The translations under genes and the position numbers were made by a program. Positions 1 through 12,500 of a stretch of 64,000 bases of DNA are shown piece after piece. A model generated the notes under the pieces. The model worked only from the letters and a program-made list of their open reading frames with translations, had not been told where the DNA came from and ran no database searches. The stretch is from Mytilus californianus (lineage: Eukaryota > Mollusca > Bivalvia > Mytilida > Mytilidae): positions 84,322,324-84,386,323 of the forward strand of contig NW_026262723.1 of NCBI RefSeq assembly GCF_021869535.1, given 5' to 3'. Numbering within the stretch: the stretch's first letter is position 1; each line of letters starts with the position of its first letter.

Positions 1-68
1 TTATATGTCAACATACGAACGGTCTCCCACAAAAGATTATGTCAATCCAGTATGTCAAGCTTTTAAGG
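1..68 (+). CDS. candidate internal exon of the peroxisomal SDR gene (partial)
   Basis: This stretch at the window edge is open in the frame that begins at base 2, giving about 22 residues (YMST...CQAFK). It runs into a good donor, AAGG|GTAAGT, with GT at 69-70. The exon would end after the first base of a codon. Both downstream reductase exons begin by supplying the last two bases of a Gly codon, so the phases fit and the join would read ...AFK-G-GKH. In SDR proteins a variable helix precedes the IPxxR motif, and this piece could be part of it. The link is inference from phase, strand and position only; no diagnostic SDR motif lies inside these bases. It could be chance. Confidence 0.3.
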
Positions 69-3000
69 GTAAGTATGATAAGGGCCTTATTCGTCATCCA
101 ACATTAAATGGTATAGTAAATAAATATGAAGATATGTACAAGTAAAGCAATAACAAAAGATACAGTATCAAGCTGTATGCTTGATTAAGTTTTGCTACAA
201 TTTACATACAATTTTGAACGAATTGAACTACAAAGAGAAAACATTTTCCACTTTCATCAGCTATGAGACGGCTAGCTTTTTAGAAAAGCATAATTGAAAG
301 GGTTATTTGCATGAGTATAGATCAATTGCTTTTCTTTCACCCAAGCCATGCATATACTCAGAGGACAAAAAGGATAAAAAACTTGAACACAAGTACAGTA
401 TAAGTAAATTTTTTGAAAATAAAATAGTTCCCTACTTTACCATCTTACTATTTTATGACGTATTAGGACCTAAATTAAATCAAATTTTTTGCAAAGTTTT
501 AAAATATCCAGTTACCTTTAAAGAATAATGATAAGATCCGAAATAAGGTAACTTTAAACTGTGAAGGAAAACATGTATATATGATGAATCGTTCTAAACC
601 CCAACCCTTTTACATAAGTCTTATAAAATAACCTTCTCATTATAAATTCTGATGTACGTATAGCACCTTTAACTAACAATTATAAGAAAGTTTAATTTAA
701 GACCACTTAAATTCTAAATTCTTATTTGTAAATATATCCAGTTCTTACTTAACTTATTCTTACACTTCAGCACATTATGAATATTATTTTTAAAATTTTA
801 TGATGACAATCCTATGAATTAGTTATAATATTAATTATTTAGTAATTATTATTGCCTAAATTCAGTCATCTGTACATAATTAAATGTTTCCTTATGTTCT
901 AAGGTGTATATAGTTGCTACAATTATACCCTATGGGTAGTGCTCCACAATTAATGGAGGAATATACAAGAAACTGAACTGAACTGATTAATCGTAGAGAG
1001 ATGTACCTAAATTTATGGTACATAGTTAACAGAAAAAAGTTTCATTGTCAGTCTTATTTCAACTGTATTAATTTTAAAGACATGTCACATCCAAACGAAG
1101 TCTACGTATATGTACATGTATACGTCTTGTCTTGTCTATAGTCGGGAAATTTTCAATTCAATTCATTTCATTTGAAAACGTTAAAAATAATATAGATCTT
1201 ATTCATTGCAAAACGTGACGTCCTTTTTGGATAAAACCCCTGTTTCATCTACGAGGAAAGTCCTATAATATAAGAATGCATATATAGGTGTGGTTGAACA
1301 TTGATAGTAAAAAAAAGGAAAATCTGGCATCAATAGAGCGCATAATAAATTAAAAAATAATTCCCGAAATAAATGTATATAAAATATGTGTGTGACTATT
1401 GAAAGTGTATCCACATATTTACAAGACACTGTCGCTTTTTTCACTCGTTCTTGTCCAGTAACACCGTGTATCATCGGTACAGCGGATATAGGTACTAACC
1501 AAGCGGACGTGATCGATTTTTCTTCTGACACGGTAAGAAAGTCTTTGTTGTGTTTACATAATATCAATGTGTACCTCAATCTAAACATAATTGTTGTTTT
1601 AAGAAATGATTTGGTCGTAGGTTGATGATTAGAGAAGTCTCATTATTTTCCTAAAACAAGAACACTTACTAAAACATTCGCAAATACTTGTCAAAGAAGT
1701 TGGCGCTCGTCTCATCCGATATGATTCTATATTCAATATTGCAACTCTTTTTCTGATAGAAGGGCATGCACTGTGTGTACGTAATAAGTATAGCTGTTTC
1801 AATAATTGGCATTGAAATCTTTCATACATATGTTATTTTTCGATATTTTATTCCGAAAAGAAGCGTTGTGTACAGTGTATAGCTGACCACATAAATCCTT
1901 CTGTACAGTGCATAGTTAAATGAATGTACGGTATATAGCTTTTCACCCTTCGAAGTACCTATTAAGCTGTATCCGCTGTACCGATGAGTGAGTAATAAAT
2001 TCCTCAAACGAGTTTGAATAGGGAAATAGAATCTGAAGAAGGAATTTGTCATCAACATTTTAATAAGGCAATATTTGGTTTTGAATGAAGCCCGTTCTTA
2101 TCTGTATTTGTTGCCGTACTTATCAAAATACGATTTTCAAATAATCAAACTCAAACAGTAAAGTTTTGTTTCTCCTTAAAATCGTTCTTCTCCAGTATTA
2201 CCATGATTACAAGCCTGAACGAATTTCAATGAGAAAATAAATTCTGAATAATGAATTTGACTCCATTTTTCTGTCAGTTTTCTGTCCCAATCAAGACCGA
2301 CCCCCCCCCCCCCCCTTTCACAAACGGGCTAAAATAATGCGTACATTGAACTCCCGTCATTTATCATATTTGTTTTTTTTTCTTAACATTTTCAGGTAGT
2401 AAGATTTGGTTTTAAATCGAGCTCATGAGAAATTATGAACTTTTTGGTCTTACAGAAAACATGTTATTTCATATCAATTTAATATTGTTTTTGCAAGACT
2501 CATAATCAAGAACAGCGAGAAAGACTATTTCGCAGACTGTTGAAAGATACTCAGTCCGTTCTTACAACGAATAAGTCCTTATGCACAGATGTTAAATAAA
2601 AATAAAACAAAAACTTGCCCATAAGCCAAACCAAAGAAAGAAACCAATAAAAGCACGTACTCTACCAAGATATTAGACTTATCAAAACAAAACAAAAAAC
2701 ACTTTGTATGTTTATATTAAATAAAATATGATATTCGTTTATTTAATTGATGTTGGAAAGGAGAAAAAAATCACGAAGAAAAACAAAAACGAACTGATAA
2801 TAGACAAACTATAAAACAATATCAATTGTTATTTCTTTTACTTTAGAACTGCAGAACGTATAATAACAAAATTAATTAAGCTGACTCATTACACATAAAC
2901 TGTATAAAAATACATTAAATGGGACTTTTGAGGTTTTTTTCTCCATTATCGTTAAAGTCAATACACAAAGTATTTAATTACATAAATCAATTTCGAAAAA

Positions 3001-5475
3001 ACTTTAAAATTTCGCATTATTAAATTTTTATAAAAAACACTGTTTCAATAACATAATATTCATAAGATAGATTAATAAAATATTGAATCTGAATATTCAT
3101 AAGCAATAAGGATAATCCAATCAATTTTGTTGATTGGATTATTCACGGCTGAGTAGTTGTGAATCAGTGACACGTGCCCTCATTATTTTATAAAAATATT
3201 GAATATCTATTTAAGTTCGTTTTCAAAATATTCCAAAAGTTTCCACTAAAATAGACAACGTGAAAAGAATGTAAACATTTTTCCTGTGTGCATATACGAT
3301 GACTTTAAAAGAGTCCTGGGTGCACTTTGTATGTCCTGAGTGCACTCAGGAGGTCCTGGGCAGTGTTTAGACGTACCCGTTGATTTGCAACTGTATTTTT
3401 TCTGTTTTGGCACATACTTATATATGAACCTCATTAAATTCGATCTCAAAATAGCGAATATAAAGGAACAGATATTTTAAAGTCTTAATAAATTCCATTG
3501 AGCACAAAACTAATCCAAATTCGATTTCAATTATTTCGTGATTCTAAAATACGTTTTTTTTGTGGCAGAAATTGCAATTATGTTTTTATCTGATATGACT
3601 TTGAAACACTGATTTAAGATTTATATTGTCCACAAAATATCATAAAATATAAGGGATAAAAAAGACGCTTTTCTATTATTTTTTTTACAAGGTTGTTAAT
3701 TGTTTAATTATGTCGTAATTTGCTTGGTCAGTGGCGGATTCAGGAGCCGACATATCGCTTCCCCTTTGATTGGATAATATATCATTTTTAGCATAATTAA
3801 AATCATCATTTTTTTTTATCCTGGCTACACGTGGCGTTATTTCTCCGTCTGTATAATACAGCTAGTGAATTAGTCTAAATATCCATCCAATGCATAGTAA
3901 TATTTCTTTTTCATCACTTTTTTTATTCTTAAATATAAGCGTTGTCTATTTCTATCTGACAAGCACACACATGGACTTTTTCATTAGTATAGAAAGTCCC
4001 TGGCCAACAATAGCAACAACGTCCTTTTGATGATCAATTCATTATAAAAAAAAACAACTAAACTCTCTAAACTAAACTATGTGGACAGTGGGTCATCGCA
4101 CACAGGTTTGTTTAACAAGACAGCTGATTGGATAAATGTGATAGATTGTCACGCCTACATTAAACTGTTGTCCAATCAAATGCCAGCAGAAACCTGTCAA
4201 TAAAAAGGTTATTGCAAGCGTGGATAAGTTAGAGATTTGATTGTGTATTCGATATTTGAACAAAAAGTTAGATAATCACTATTCGTTTAGAATTAAATTG
4301 CGAAGAAAGTGTTCGTGTAACAACCCTCCCCTTTTCCCGTTTTCGCCTTCTTATTTTTACACTTTCTTTTTTAACAGAAAGTATTAAATATGAGCGTACT
4401 GCAAGTTTCTGAATTTTACAAGCATTCTATATAGCGACTTGTGATTTCCGGGAACGTCATGTTTTCAAGATTTCACAGACCTCTGAAAAAGTTAGAACAT
4501 ACAAGTTTCATCTACCATTTGCAGAAAAAACAATACCAAATTATATTTGTAAATTGGAAGAGATTAAGAATTATAGTTTAATATCCGTACTAAAAATCGT
4601 CTGAAATATAACAAAACATATTTCTCTCTGCCTCAATGCAATCGAAAGCAAATTTTCATTTTATTCTTCATCTATTTGCAAAAGACGAAGAATTCTCCTT
4701 AAAACTGTAAATTATTAAACAGGCATACTAACTTTAAAGGATAAAATACAAGTTTGTACTACCATCCAAGGAAATAAGTGTTCCATAAAGTAACTAATCC
4801 TTAATTCACAACCGTCAAAACTCAGGACTCATTTTTGATATTTACCTGAGAGATCATAAAGGACATACATCTACCAAGAACTTATTATAACCAAAATGGC
4901 AAAAATGAAACAATATCTATTTTTTTTTTTTGGTAGACGAGTAGCAAATTGAATAAGGAAATGTTATTGAAAGAGAATTAAGATATATGATAATTTTTCC
5001 AAGCAAAGTGGCAAAAACATGCATATATAAAGTTATGTAGGTGCAAAACAAAACTATATATTAATAGTCAATTTCGACTATTTAATAAAGGATTATAGGT
5101 CGAACACGACACACGATTCTTGATTTCCAATGTACATGATTTAAAACCGTGTTTTTTCTTCTACAGATTGCATTTTGAAGAACACATGCTTGGCCATGAT
5201 CGTTGAATGTTCAGCGTACAATATTACATAATATTCAGGATGATTTCAACGAAAAGCAAACGAAAAAGATTTATTTTTTTAAATCCGAGCATTCCTTAAA
5301 TTCAACATTTAAAACCGTTTTGTTTTACGCAAAACATATAAAATTGAGAATGACTGATGTACTTTTTATTCTCTCTAACACTTAGGATTGGTAGTCCCGA
5401 CAGCTTTCTCTCCATTAGTAAGGGAGGTCCTGGGTAAGGGAGGTCCTATTCTTAACAGTAAGCAAACACTGAAAA
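69..5475. other. gene-free stretch: probable intron or intergenic, AT-rich
   Basis: No supported exon was found here. If the exon at the window edge is real, this is part of a 7.2-kb intron. It holds a run of 15 C at 2301-2315, a 13-bp stem hairpin at 3112-3142, and a short patch at 3314-3360 where GTCCTGGG/GTCCTGAG is repeated around the perfect palindrome CTGAGTGCACTCAG. The short open frames around 1200-1625 overlap on both strands and match nothing I recognise. Confidence 0.5.
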
Positions 5476-5842
5476 GTCACAGGACAAAAAGTCACAGGAC
5501 AGGAAGTGACAATTGTTTAAGTATGTAAGAGAAATATCTTGAAAAATTACTTTGTATTACATATATTCTTTTTACAGTTTATTGAAGATTTATTAAATTT
5601 TAATCATGCAAATGATATAATATTTCTTAGCACCATGAAGCTGTTTAGGTACCAATCCACTTTGATAGTTTGTTTACTAAACAATTATTTGTTCATTTAA
5701 TACATTTGTTTACAGAGTTGGTTTATATATACAATAGTTCAAGATACATACAAAATATATTTTTTTAAATAAGTATTTTCTCTTTTTCAAAGAAAATAGT
5801 CTCAGAAACTGAACTGTGACCTTTCGTCTGTGACCTTTTGTC
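5476..5842. mobile_element. small terminal-inverted-repeat element (candidate MITE)
   Basis: The left end carries GTCACAGGAC units repeated twice (from 5476). The right end (about 5814-5842) carries the complementary arrangement, CTGTGACC...CTGTGACCTTTTGTCC. The two ends pair as imperfect inverted repeats with internal subrepeats, enclosing about 290 bp of AT-rich, non-coding DNA. This is the architecture of a non-autonomous DNA element. No clear target duplication was found, so the exact ends are uncertain. Confidence 0.45.
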
Positions 5843-7242
5843 CACAAGCACGCATTATTTATGAGTAAAGTTGGAACAAAGGTCAATTTGGCTCTGATTC
5901 ACAACAATTGTTCTCTTGTAAACATGACCTTTTTTGTCGACACGCGCTCGCCGTATCAGGCTAGAACAAACCAATGCATATCAATGTCACATGTGTCTTT
6001 TCCTCGACTGAATGTTATTAGCAATATTAATATTGGATACAATTGTAACGTAATGAATTGCATTTGATCCTAGTCCTAAGTTTAATTTTTGGTTGAATCA
6101 GTTGAACATCTAAGTGATCATCGATGTGTAATATTTGACACTGGACATTATTTTAGGAGCGATGCAAAACAAATAATGTATTTCTATCAATCATTTACTT
6201 CAGTTAAAGACTTTTGAATGTAACAATATGGTACAAATCGATTTGATTTACTGAATTGCATATTTCTTTTTATCGAAATGAAAATATTATAATCAAGGCG
6301 ATTAAGACTTGATCAGACCAAAATGACCGTTTCAGACTTAAATCTGGCTACTAGTGAACGGCACTACGATTGCCCGTTCTTATCGATTTAAGCTTCGGTA
6401 ACTCCATTAGTCACGGCACCATAAATGTGGGGACTATCTAACTCTAATAAAATAAACAACAGCTTTACAGTTTGACGTTTACTTGTTACTATAACTAAAG
6501 CTAAGGTGGCATCGCCGATGTGACGTCGACCTTGGATACAAAGGTAATTCGCGACGTTACCGGTCCCGCGGTCTCCTTAACAACAACATCTTGTAAAATA
6601 ATAAAATTTATATACAAACATGACAGAAATGAAAACAACATGATGGGATTTGCACAAACAAGAGCGCAAATAAAATAAACATTCAAGAAACCATCAAAAT
6701 GATACAGACTAAAAAATGGAAAAAAAGACAGACCTAAATACAACATTAAAAAAAATAGACGAAATGAGCAACAGACAATAAAGACAGACATACAATCAAA
6801 AAGAAAGTATGAAATACAGACAAACAATAATGAAAATATTAAAACATACATACAAACAACCGTGAAAGATACATACAAACAATACTAAAAACAGTACAAA
6901 CACATAACAACAACATTAGAAATAAGATTGACAAACAAAATTCCCTGAAAACCAAAATTAGTGAACTCCACAAAAATTTGATTTGATACAAGTATTTCAA
7001 AAAAGAGAAAACATATCCGGATATGAACAAAGACTTGGTCGTATTGATGAGTGCTCTAAGTAAGTAGTGATTGAAAGCCATCATACAGGAAAGGATATAC
7101 CAATTATTTTAAGTGTTTCATTTAGTTATAATCATGATAGCCATAAAACTGTTATAGCATTGAAAAGAACTATCTCCAAGAAAGTTATTTACTATGTAAA
7201 CATATTTTATTCTAATTTATTATAAATTTTCATAATTTTCAG

Positions 7243-7457
7243 GTGGAAAACATTTAACTGATAATATAGTAAAATTAATACCAATACAACGTATAGGAAC
7301 CAAGCAAGATATAGGAGATACAGTACTGTATGTGGTGAGCAATGCTGCCCAGCTACTCACGGGGACAACAATAATAGCTGATGGTGGAAATTGTTTAACT
7401 GATGATAATAACTTTATTGCTAGAAGGGCAATGCTTCAAAAATTTTCTAAATTGTGA
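7243..7457 (+). CDS. terminal exon of a peroxisomal short-chain dehydrogenase/reductase, copy 1 (ends SKL)
   Basis: The exon begins after a TTTTCAG acceptor and enters in phase 1 (GT completes a Gly codon). It then encodes 70 residues before TGA. Visible motifs are IPxQRxGTxxDIGDTV, YVVS.AAQLLTG and IADGG. Together these form the C-terminal part of an SDR Rossmann fold, where the IP-x-x-R-x-G turn and the (A/V)DGG strand are family hallmarks. The last three residues are SKL, the canonical type 1 peroxisomal targeting signal. The pattern resembles peroxisomal dienoyl-CoA or trans-2-enoyl-CoA reductases of fatty-acid metabolism (DECR2/PECR type). The N-terminal NADPH-binding half and the YxxxK active site lie outside the window or in unrecognised exons. 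A polyadenylation signal follows 78 bases after the stop. Family is confident; exact enzyme is inference. Confidence 0.82.
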
Positions 7458-7534
7458 TAAGTTACTTTACTGCTATGAACAGTATTTAAAAAGTACAAAA
7501 TGCATGATCAAATAATTGCCTTTGATTTATTTAA

Positions 7535-7540
7535 AATAAA
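7535..7540 (+). promoter_or_regulatory. polyadenylation signal AATAAA for SDR terminal exon 1
   Basis: A canonical AATAAA hexamer lies 78 bases after the TGA of the SKL-ending exon and is followed by T/G-rich sequence. That distance suits a short 3' UTR. In AT-rich DNA the hexamer occurs often by chance, so its position is the main support. Confidence 0.45.
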
Positions 7541-8188
7541 ATGTACTAATGTACTTGAAAATTATGGACAGACAATACATTGATTCATGAAAATATTTGT
7601 GAATAAAACAATTTTTGCAGTATATACATCTATGTATTTCGGAAACAGGATATACACCAACAACAACTGAGTAAATATATACATATTTCTACATATTTTC
7701 CAAAACTCTGAAAAAATATTAAATTAAATTTGTAATCAGTAATTTTCTGTACTTCCAAAGCTTAATGTTGAAAAACATAGTCAGATTTTTATATTCTGAT
7801 TTTAATGTTGAAATAGGTAATTAATATTCATCTTTTCAACCTGCAATGTAGGATTTTCAACATTGATTAGTTATAGGGACAACTTTAGACTTCTGTTTAA
7901 TAGAAGTCTCAGGGTCAACAGTTCACTGATTGTCATGGTTGGTATCTTCACAAATATACAGATTTTTTTTATATTCTCATTTGATTGATTTAATACTTGA
8001 TTATTGTTCTCTTTTTTTCACTTCTTGTTATTTAGCACTAATGAGTTTTAGGGTAAGCAGTATTTGATTGTCATGATCATTTACCTCTTCCATCATTTTA
8101 TCAGAATTATTTTATTTAACTTTTTATTACTAATTTCTATATCTATATGGTTTTGCTTCATTATGATGCATAGTTGTATAAAGACATG

Positions 8189-8375
8189 TAAAAAAAAGTA
8201 TTAACAAAAATACGAACTCCAAAGTATATTGATAAAGGTGGAAGTCCATAAAACCTGACAAAATCAAACACTCTGCTATTTGAAATAAGTGGAAAGCAAC
8301 TGTCATATTCCTGACATGGTACAGGCATTATCGAAGAAAAATATGGGTTAAACCTGGTTTTATAGCTAGATAATG
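8189..8375 (-). mobile_element. detached 3' tail of a Penelope-like element (subfamily B)
   Basis: On the - strand this matches the tail that follows the reverse transcriptase relic at 30.6-31.4 kb. It contains the motifs ctagctataaaaccaggtt, gtacc..gtcaggaatatgacag and the ggagttcgtatttttgt end. It is non-coding and lies between the two reductase terminal exons. Confidence 0.6.
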
Positions 8376-10527
8376 TTCAAAATGTTTGTAATATTTGTAG
8401 CATTATACCAGAAAAATCAATAAATTTCTTGATTCATGTCCCTTCAGCTCTGATATTACTACACAATAACCCCTATTGTTTTAAGAGCTTATACTTACTA
8501 TAAATGTTGATGTCTATTAATCAAATTTGAATAATTATGCATATTGTTAATTTATTGTTAATTTTTTGATAATTTTTACAAATATATGAATAGATTTAAA
8601 TCATATGTTGTTGTTTTGTTTTAGATCACATGTATGTGAGGCCATGTAATCTTTTGCTGGTATATTTGCACTTAGTGTCAGTAATCCTACTGTTTATCAT
8701 ATAATTTGAATCTAATGAGACTGAGCTCATCATTAATGTTTTTAAGCACAGTAGTACAAATTAAACTTCATTACTCTGGTTCAGATTTTGTAATAACCTG
8801 TTTACTGCAGCTGAAAATGAAATTAGTTAATTGACTGTGAAGATTTTCTTTAGAACTGATCGACTGATTGAAATTAGATATGACAGAATGGTTCTTTATC
8901 TAGTATGGTATTACTAATATATATTTCATATCAGATATAAATTCATCTTATTCATTGATATAAACGAGGTTGGTATCATACTTTAGTTTGCAGTTAAAAA
9001 ATACATATGGGGCAGATCCAGGATTTTTTTAAAGAGTGGGTTTATTACAAAAAATGTAGAAAATTGTTTTGAATGATTTTATGCTAAACATTGATATATT
9101 TTCCAATCAAAGGGGGCATTTGCCCTCTACACCCCACCCACCCCTGCCACTGTTCATAATGCCCATGTAAATTATCACCTTTTAAAATGTCTGCACATGA
9201 TTTAAGAGTTGTGTCCCTTTTTGTCAAAAGATTCTTGGTTTATTCTACATGTGTATATATGAAATGAAATCAACATTATATTTACCTTTGTCGAGAACAT
9301 AATCATGAAAATAATCTTCTAGCAATTAACTTAGTATATACTTCAACATTGATAATACCCTCACCTGCACCGCAAGCATTATCAATGTTGCGATCATTAC
9401 TACTGTCCCTTCGACAGTCTATTTATCACAATAATTTCCTTATTATTAGTAACTTTGATGTAATTAATAACATATTCTATGATTGACTACGAATGTTTGC
9501 TTAACGTCCATTTGCAAGTTATTATACATATCCAAGCAAGAACAATTGATTTTATGGGCAGGATCTGCAAAGTGGGTGGAATGGGATAAATTGCTGGAAA
9601 TTTGGACTGTAACTGGAAAATAAGAATATGTTAGACATGGGCCAGATATCTTGTATTGCAAAAGGCTACATAATAAATTTTGATTCTTTAACATGCATAG
9701 AACATTGAACTTGATAAATATTCGGTTTTAAAACCCCTGCGCACATTGAAACTGAATCCATGTGAGGTTCTAACTGAGGTCTTACAGCTGGTTAATCACA
9801 CAAAGCATAGCCAAGAGACCAAGGGAAATATACAAATGAAGAAAAATATTTTGAAACTGTCAAACAGTGCTGATTGAGTTCATTGTATTTTTAATGTGAA
9901 ATTCCTGAGGACATTCACAATTTGTTGCTATTTGATAAATGCAGACTCCTGTATAACTTTATATCCCTGTCTGAAATGTTTCTTTATTTGTCTGTCGAGT
10001 GTTTCAATTTATAATTAAGTAATTACCCTCCTAGTCTTAAAATTACACACTGTGCATGTCAATGACATCCTAATTTGCGTCAATTTTAATTTTGATAAGA
10101 ATGAGTAATACACAGTTTATGTAGAAATTATTTGTTATGTACCCTTTGTGACAATCAGATTTTAGAGGTTGAAAAAAAACCTAAAATTTCCTTAGCGGGG
10201 AGGGGTGGGGCTTCATTTTTTTTAATTTAAAAATGTATAAATCACCTTCTAGTTATGCGGATAAGCATATCTTCTTTTTAAAGTACTTGTATTTATTGTA
10301 GTATGATTTGAGTAGAATTCCAGTATAATTTGTTAAGTAATATGATTCAATGTAGTGTATAATTTCCGCTGTTTTAGTTTCTGTATTTTAAGTACTCCCC
10401 AATGGACATAAAACCATTGTCATCTTTGCGAGTGATTTTAAGTTGTTTATTTATTGACAAAATTGCTCTCAATGATTTTTTTTTATGATGAATTGAATCG
10501 AAAAGAACAACTGTAAAGAAATCGATT

Positions 10528-10715
10528 ATACATAAAAAAAATTAACAACAATACCGAACTCCAAGGCAAATTTAAAAAGAGGAAGTCCATAAAAACTATC
10601 AAAATCAAACGCTATCAAATAACAAAACAAGAGAATAAAACAACTACCATATTCATGACTTTTTCGGAAGCAAATGGTGAGTTAAACCTGGTTTTATAGC
10701 TAGCTAAACCTCCCG
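10528..10715 (-). mobile_element. detached 3' tail of a Penelope-like element (subfamily B)
   Basis: Same tail family as at 8.2 kb, again on the - strand. It shows attaacaacaataccgaactcc at one end and aacctggttttatagctagc at the other. It ends about 100 bases before the acceptor of the second reductase terminal exon. It is more diverged than the 31-kb copy. Confidence 0.6.
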
Positions 10716-10818
10716 CTTGCATAAGTTTGAGTTGACATAAACTGAATATACTAGGTGAAACAATTTGTGAGGATTATTGTCTTTTCTTGTAAGGACTTAA
10801 TTAATGCTAATTTTGCAG

Positions 10819-11030
10819 GTGGAAAGCATATAACACAAGACTTTATAAATGTTATACCTAGTCAGCGGCTTGGAACTAGACAGGACATTGGAGATACAGT
10901 AATGTATGTTGTCAGTGATGCTGCACAGTTGTTAACAGGAACAACTGTTATAGCGGACGGTGGTAGTCACCTGACACGTGGTAACAATTTCCAGGAAAGA
11001 ATGGAATTGCTTAAAAAATCGCGACTTTAA
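10819..11030 (+). CDS. terminal exon of a peroxisomal short-chain dehydrogenase/reductase, copy 2 (ends SRL)
   Basis: The exon begins after TTTTGCAG in the same phase as the 7.2-kb exon and encodes 69 residues to a TAA stop. The protein follows copy 1 almost position by position: IPSQRLGTRQDIGDTV, YVVSDAAQLLTGTT and VIADGG. By eye the core is about two-thirds identical. It ends in SRL, also a valid type 1 peroxisomal targeting tripeptide. Differences are concentrated in the first helix and after ADGG, as expected for a surface tail. The open frame can be read further upstream to an ATG at 10755, but those residues lie before the acceptor and do not look like SDR, so I place the exon start at the acceptor. 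It is either an alternative last exon of the same gene or the last exon of a tandem paralogue; no first-half exons were recognised between the two. Confidence 0.82.
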
Positions 11031-12324
11031 TGCTAGATTTTGATTTTGAGATTGTTATTAATAGAGATTATATTTTAGTATCTATAGTCAGATGTAGTTT
11101 TATATACAATGTTTCAGAAAAAACGTAAAAATACGTTCATCAAATGTACGAAAATAATGTTCAGACATAAGTATACATATATCTATACCTAGTATTGCAA
11201 TACAGGGGAAAACGAAAAGAAATCATTGCAAAACTGTGATGATTTAACTTTTTTTGCGTAAATTGTATTTTTTTGTATTGTTTATTCAATTTGAAGTGGA
11301 AATGCAAATGAAATTCTCTACAAAAGATAATAAGATACCAAGTGTGAATTCAAAATGATGCTACAGTACAGACAACGGCTTGATGCACAGAAGTCGAAAA
11401 GACACAAAAACAAACATAAAATGTTGGGAAAAATATGAGAAAAGATGAACAAAGGATGAACAAGAAATATCTTAACCCATTTGGCATGTACGAAGAACTT
11501 TATTTTAAGTTATACTAGTAAGATACACAGACTGAAACACAACTTTCCAACAGATTGACAACCGATAAAACACTATTTGGTGTATTGTCCTTTGGTCTTT
11601 TTTGTGATAACTTATCGCCCTTCGATGAGATTGTAGTTGAGAAATACTCTCTCGTTTGGAAAACCATCGGTAATCTATGATTAATATAAACTAGAACGTG
11701 ACGATATGTGTTACTAACTTTTTTTATATTTTTCATGCATACGAAAATTGTTGGAATACTGTATTACCATGTTTTTTTATTATGTTTGAGCAAAAGTGTC
11801 ATTTATATTTTTCTATTCAGGATTGTATAACATTTCTATATTAGATTATCTGATAAATCGCATCAGATTTAAATACTTGAATTATGCGACAAAAAGAAAC
11901 ACCAACCATCCCATATCACGAAAAGAATTTTTCTTTAGCTTAAGTCACAAATAGAGAAGTTAATCTCAGTCCTGAAAAAAAGATTCATAAAAACAAAACA
12001 AAAAATCTTTGAACTATTTCTGCGTATAATTGGGTTCCACAACTAGCACTAATAGTTACTCTCATGGTAAAAACTCCCCATAATAATTCTCGTATTACAA
12101 CTAGGTTGTTGCTGAATATTTAACTAATAAGATGCATAATAAGTTTACCAACGTTCAAATCTCGTAAATGCTGTACACATAAAGGTTGAAATCAGAAACT
12201 CAGGAAATCGCATTAACTCCAAAAGGACCAAGGCCTGTTGCGTTCACAGGGAAACACATTCATGAACACATCGACGAAACCTCAAGGCCACCAATCGGAT
12301 GATATTCAAATGTCGATTTCAGTA
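11031..12324. other. gene-free stretch downstream of the SDR locus
   Basis: No exon, RNA gene or recognisable repeat is seen. The sequence is AT-rich, and the only frame of note (11515-11736, - strand) has no recognisable motif. Confidence 0.4.
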
Positions 12325-12500
12325 TAGGTTACCTTAGCTGTATTTGGCAAAACGTTTCGGAATTTTGAGTCCTCAGTGCTTTACAACTTCGTACTTCATT
12401 TTAGCCTTTTTAACTCGTTTGATTCAAGTGTCACCGAGGAGTCTTTTGTAGACGAAACGCACGTCTGGCGTACACAATTTTAATTTTGGTAACACTTGTA
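12325..12500 (+). repeat. GACGCGCG-core mussel-type interspersed repeat, forward fragment
   Basis: This carries the ordered landmarks of a repeat seen at many places in the window: tataggttaccttagctg, then cggaattttgagtcctcagtgct, then ttcgtacttcattt, then gtcttttgtagacgaaacgc and the cgtctggcgtac core. Here the core is slightly mutated (gcacgtctgg). It is non-coding. Confidence 0.7.

Noticed and set aside
1199..1625. Overlapping open frames on both strands of 129 and 79 residues, one containing a GTAAGA donor-like site
   Set aside because: No recognisable domain, no matching acceptor with coding-like flanks, and both strands are open simultaneously, which suggests chance in a locally GC-richer patch.
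6501..6878. 125-residue hydrophobic frame on the - strand, candidate membrane protein
   Set aside because: The upstream part is a Phe/Leu/Cys-rich reading of A-rich DNA with a repetitive acaaac pattern; no ordered transmembrane family signature.
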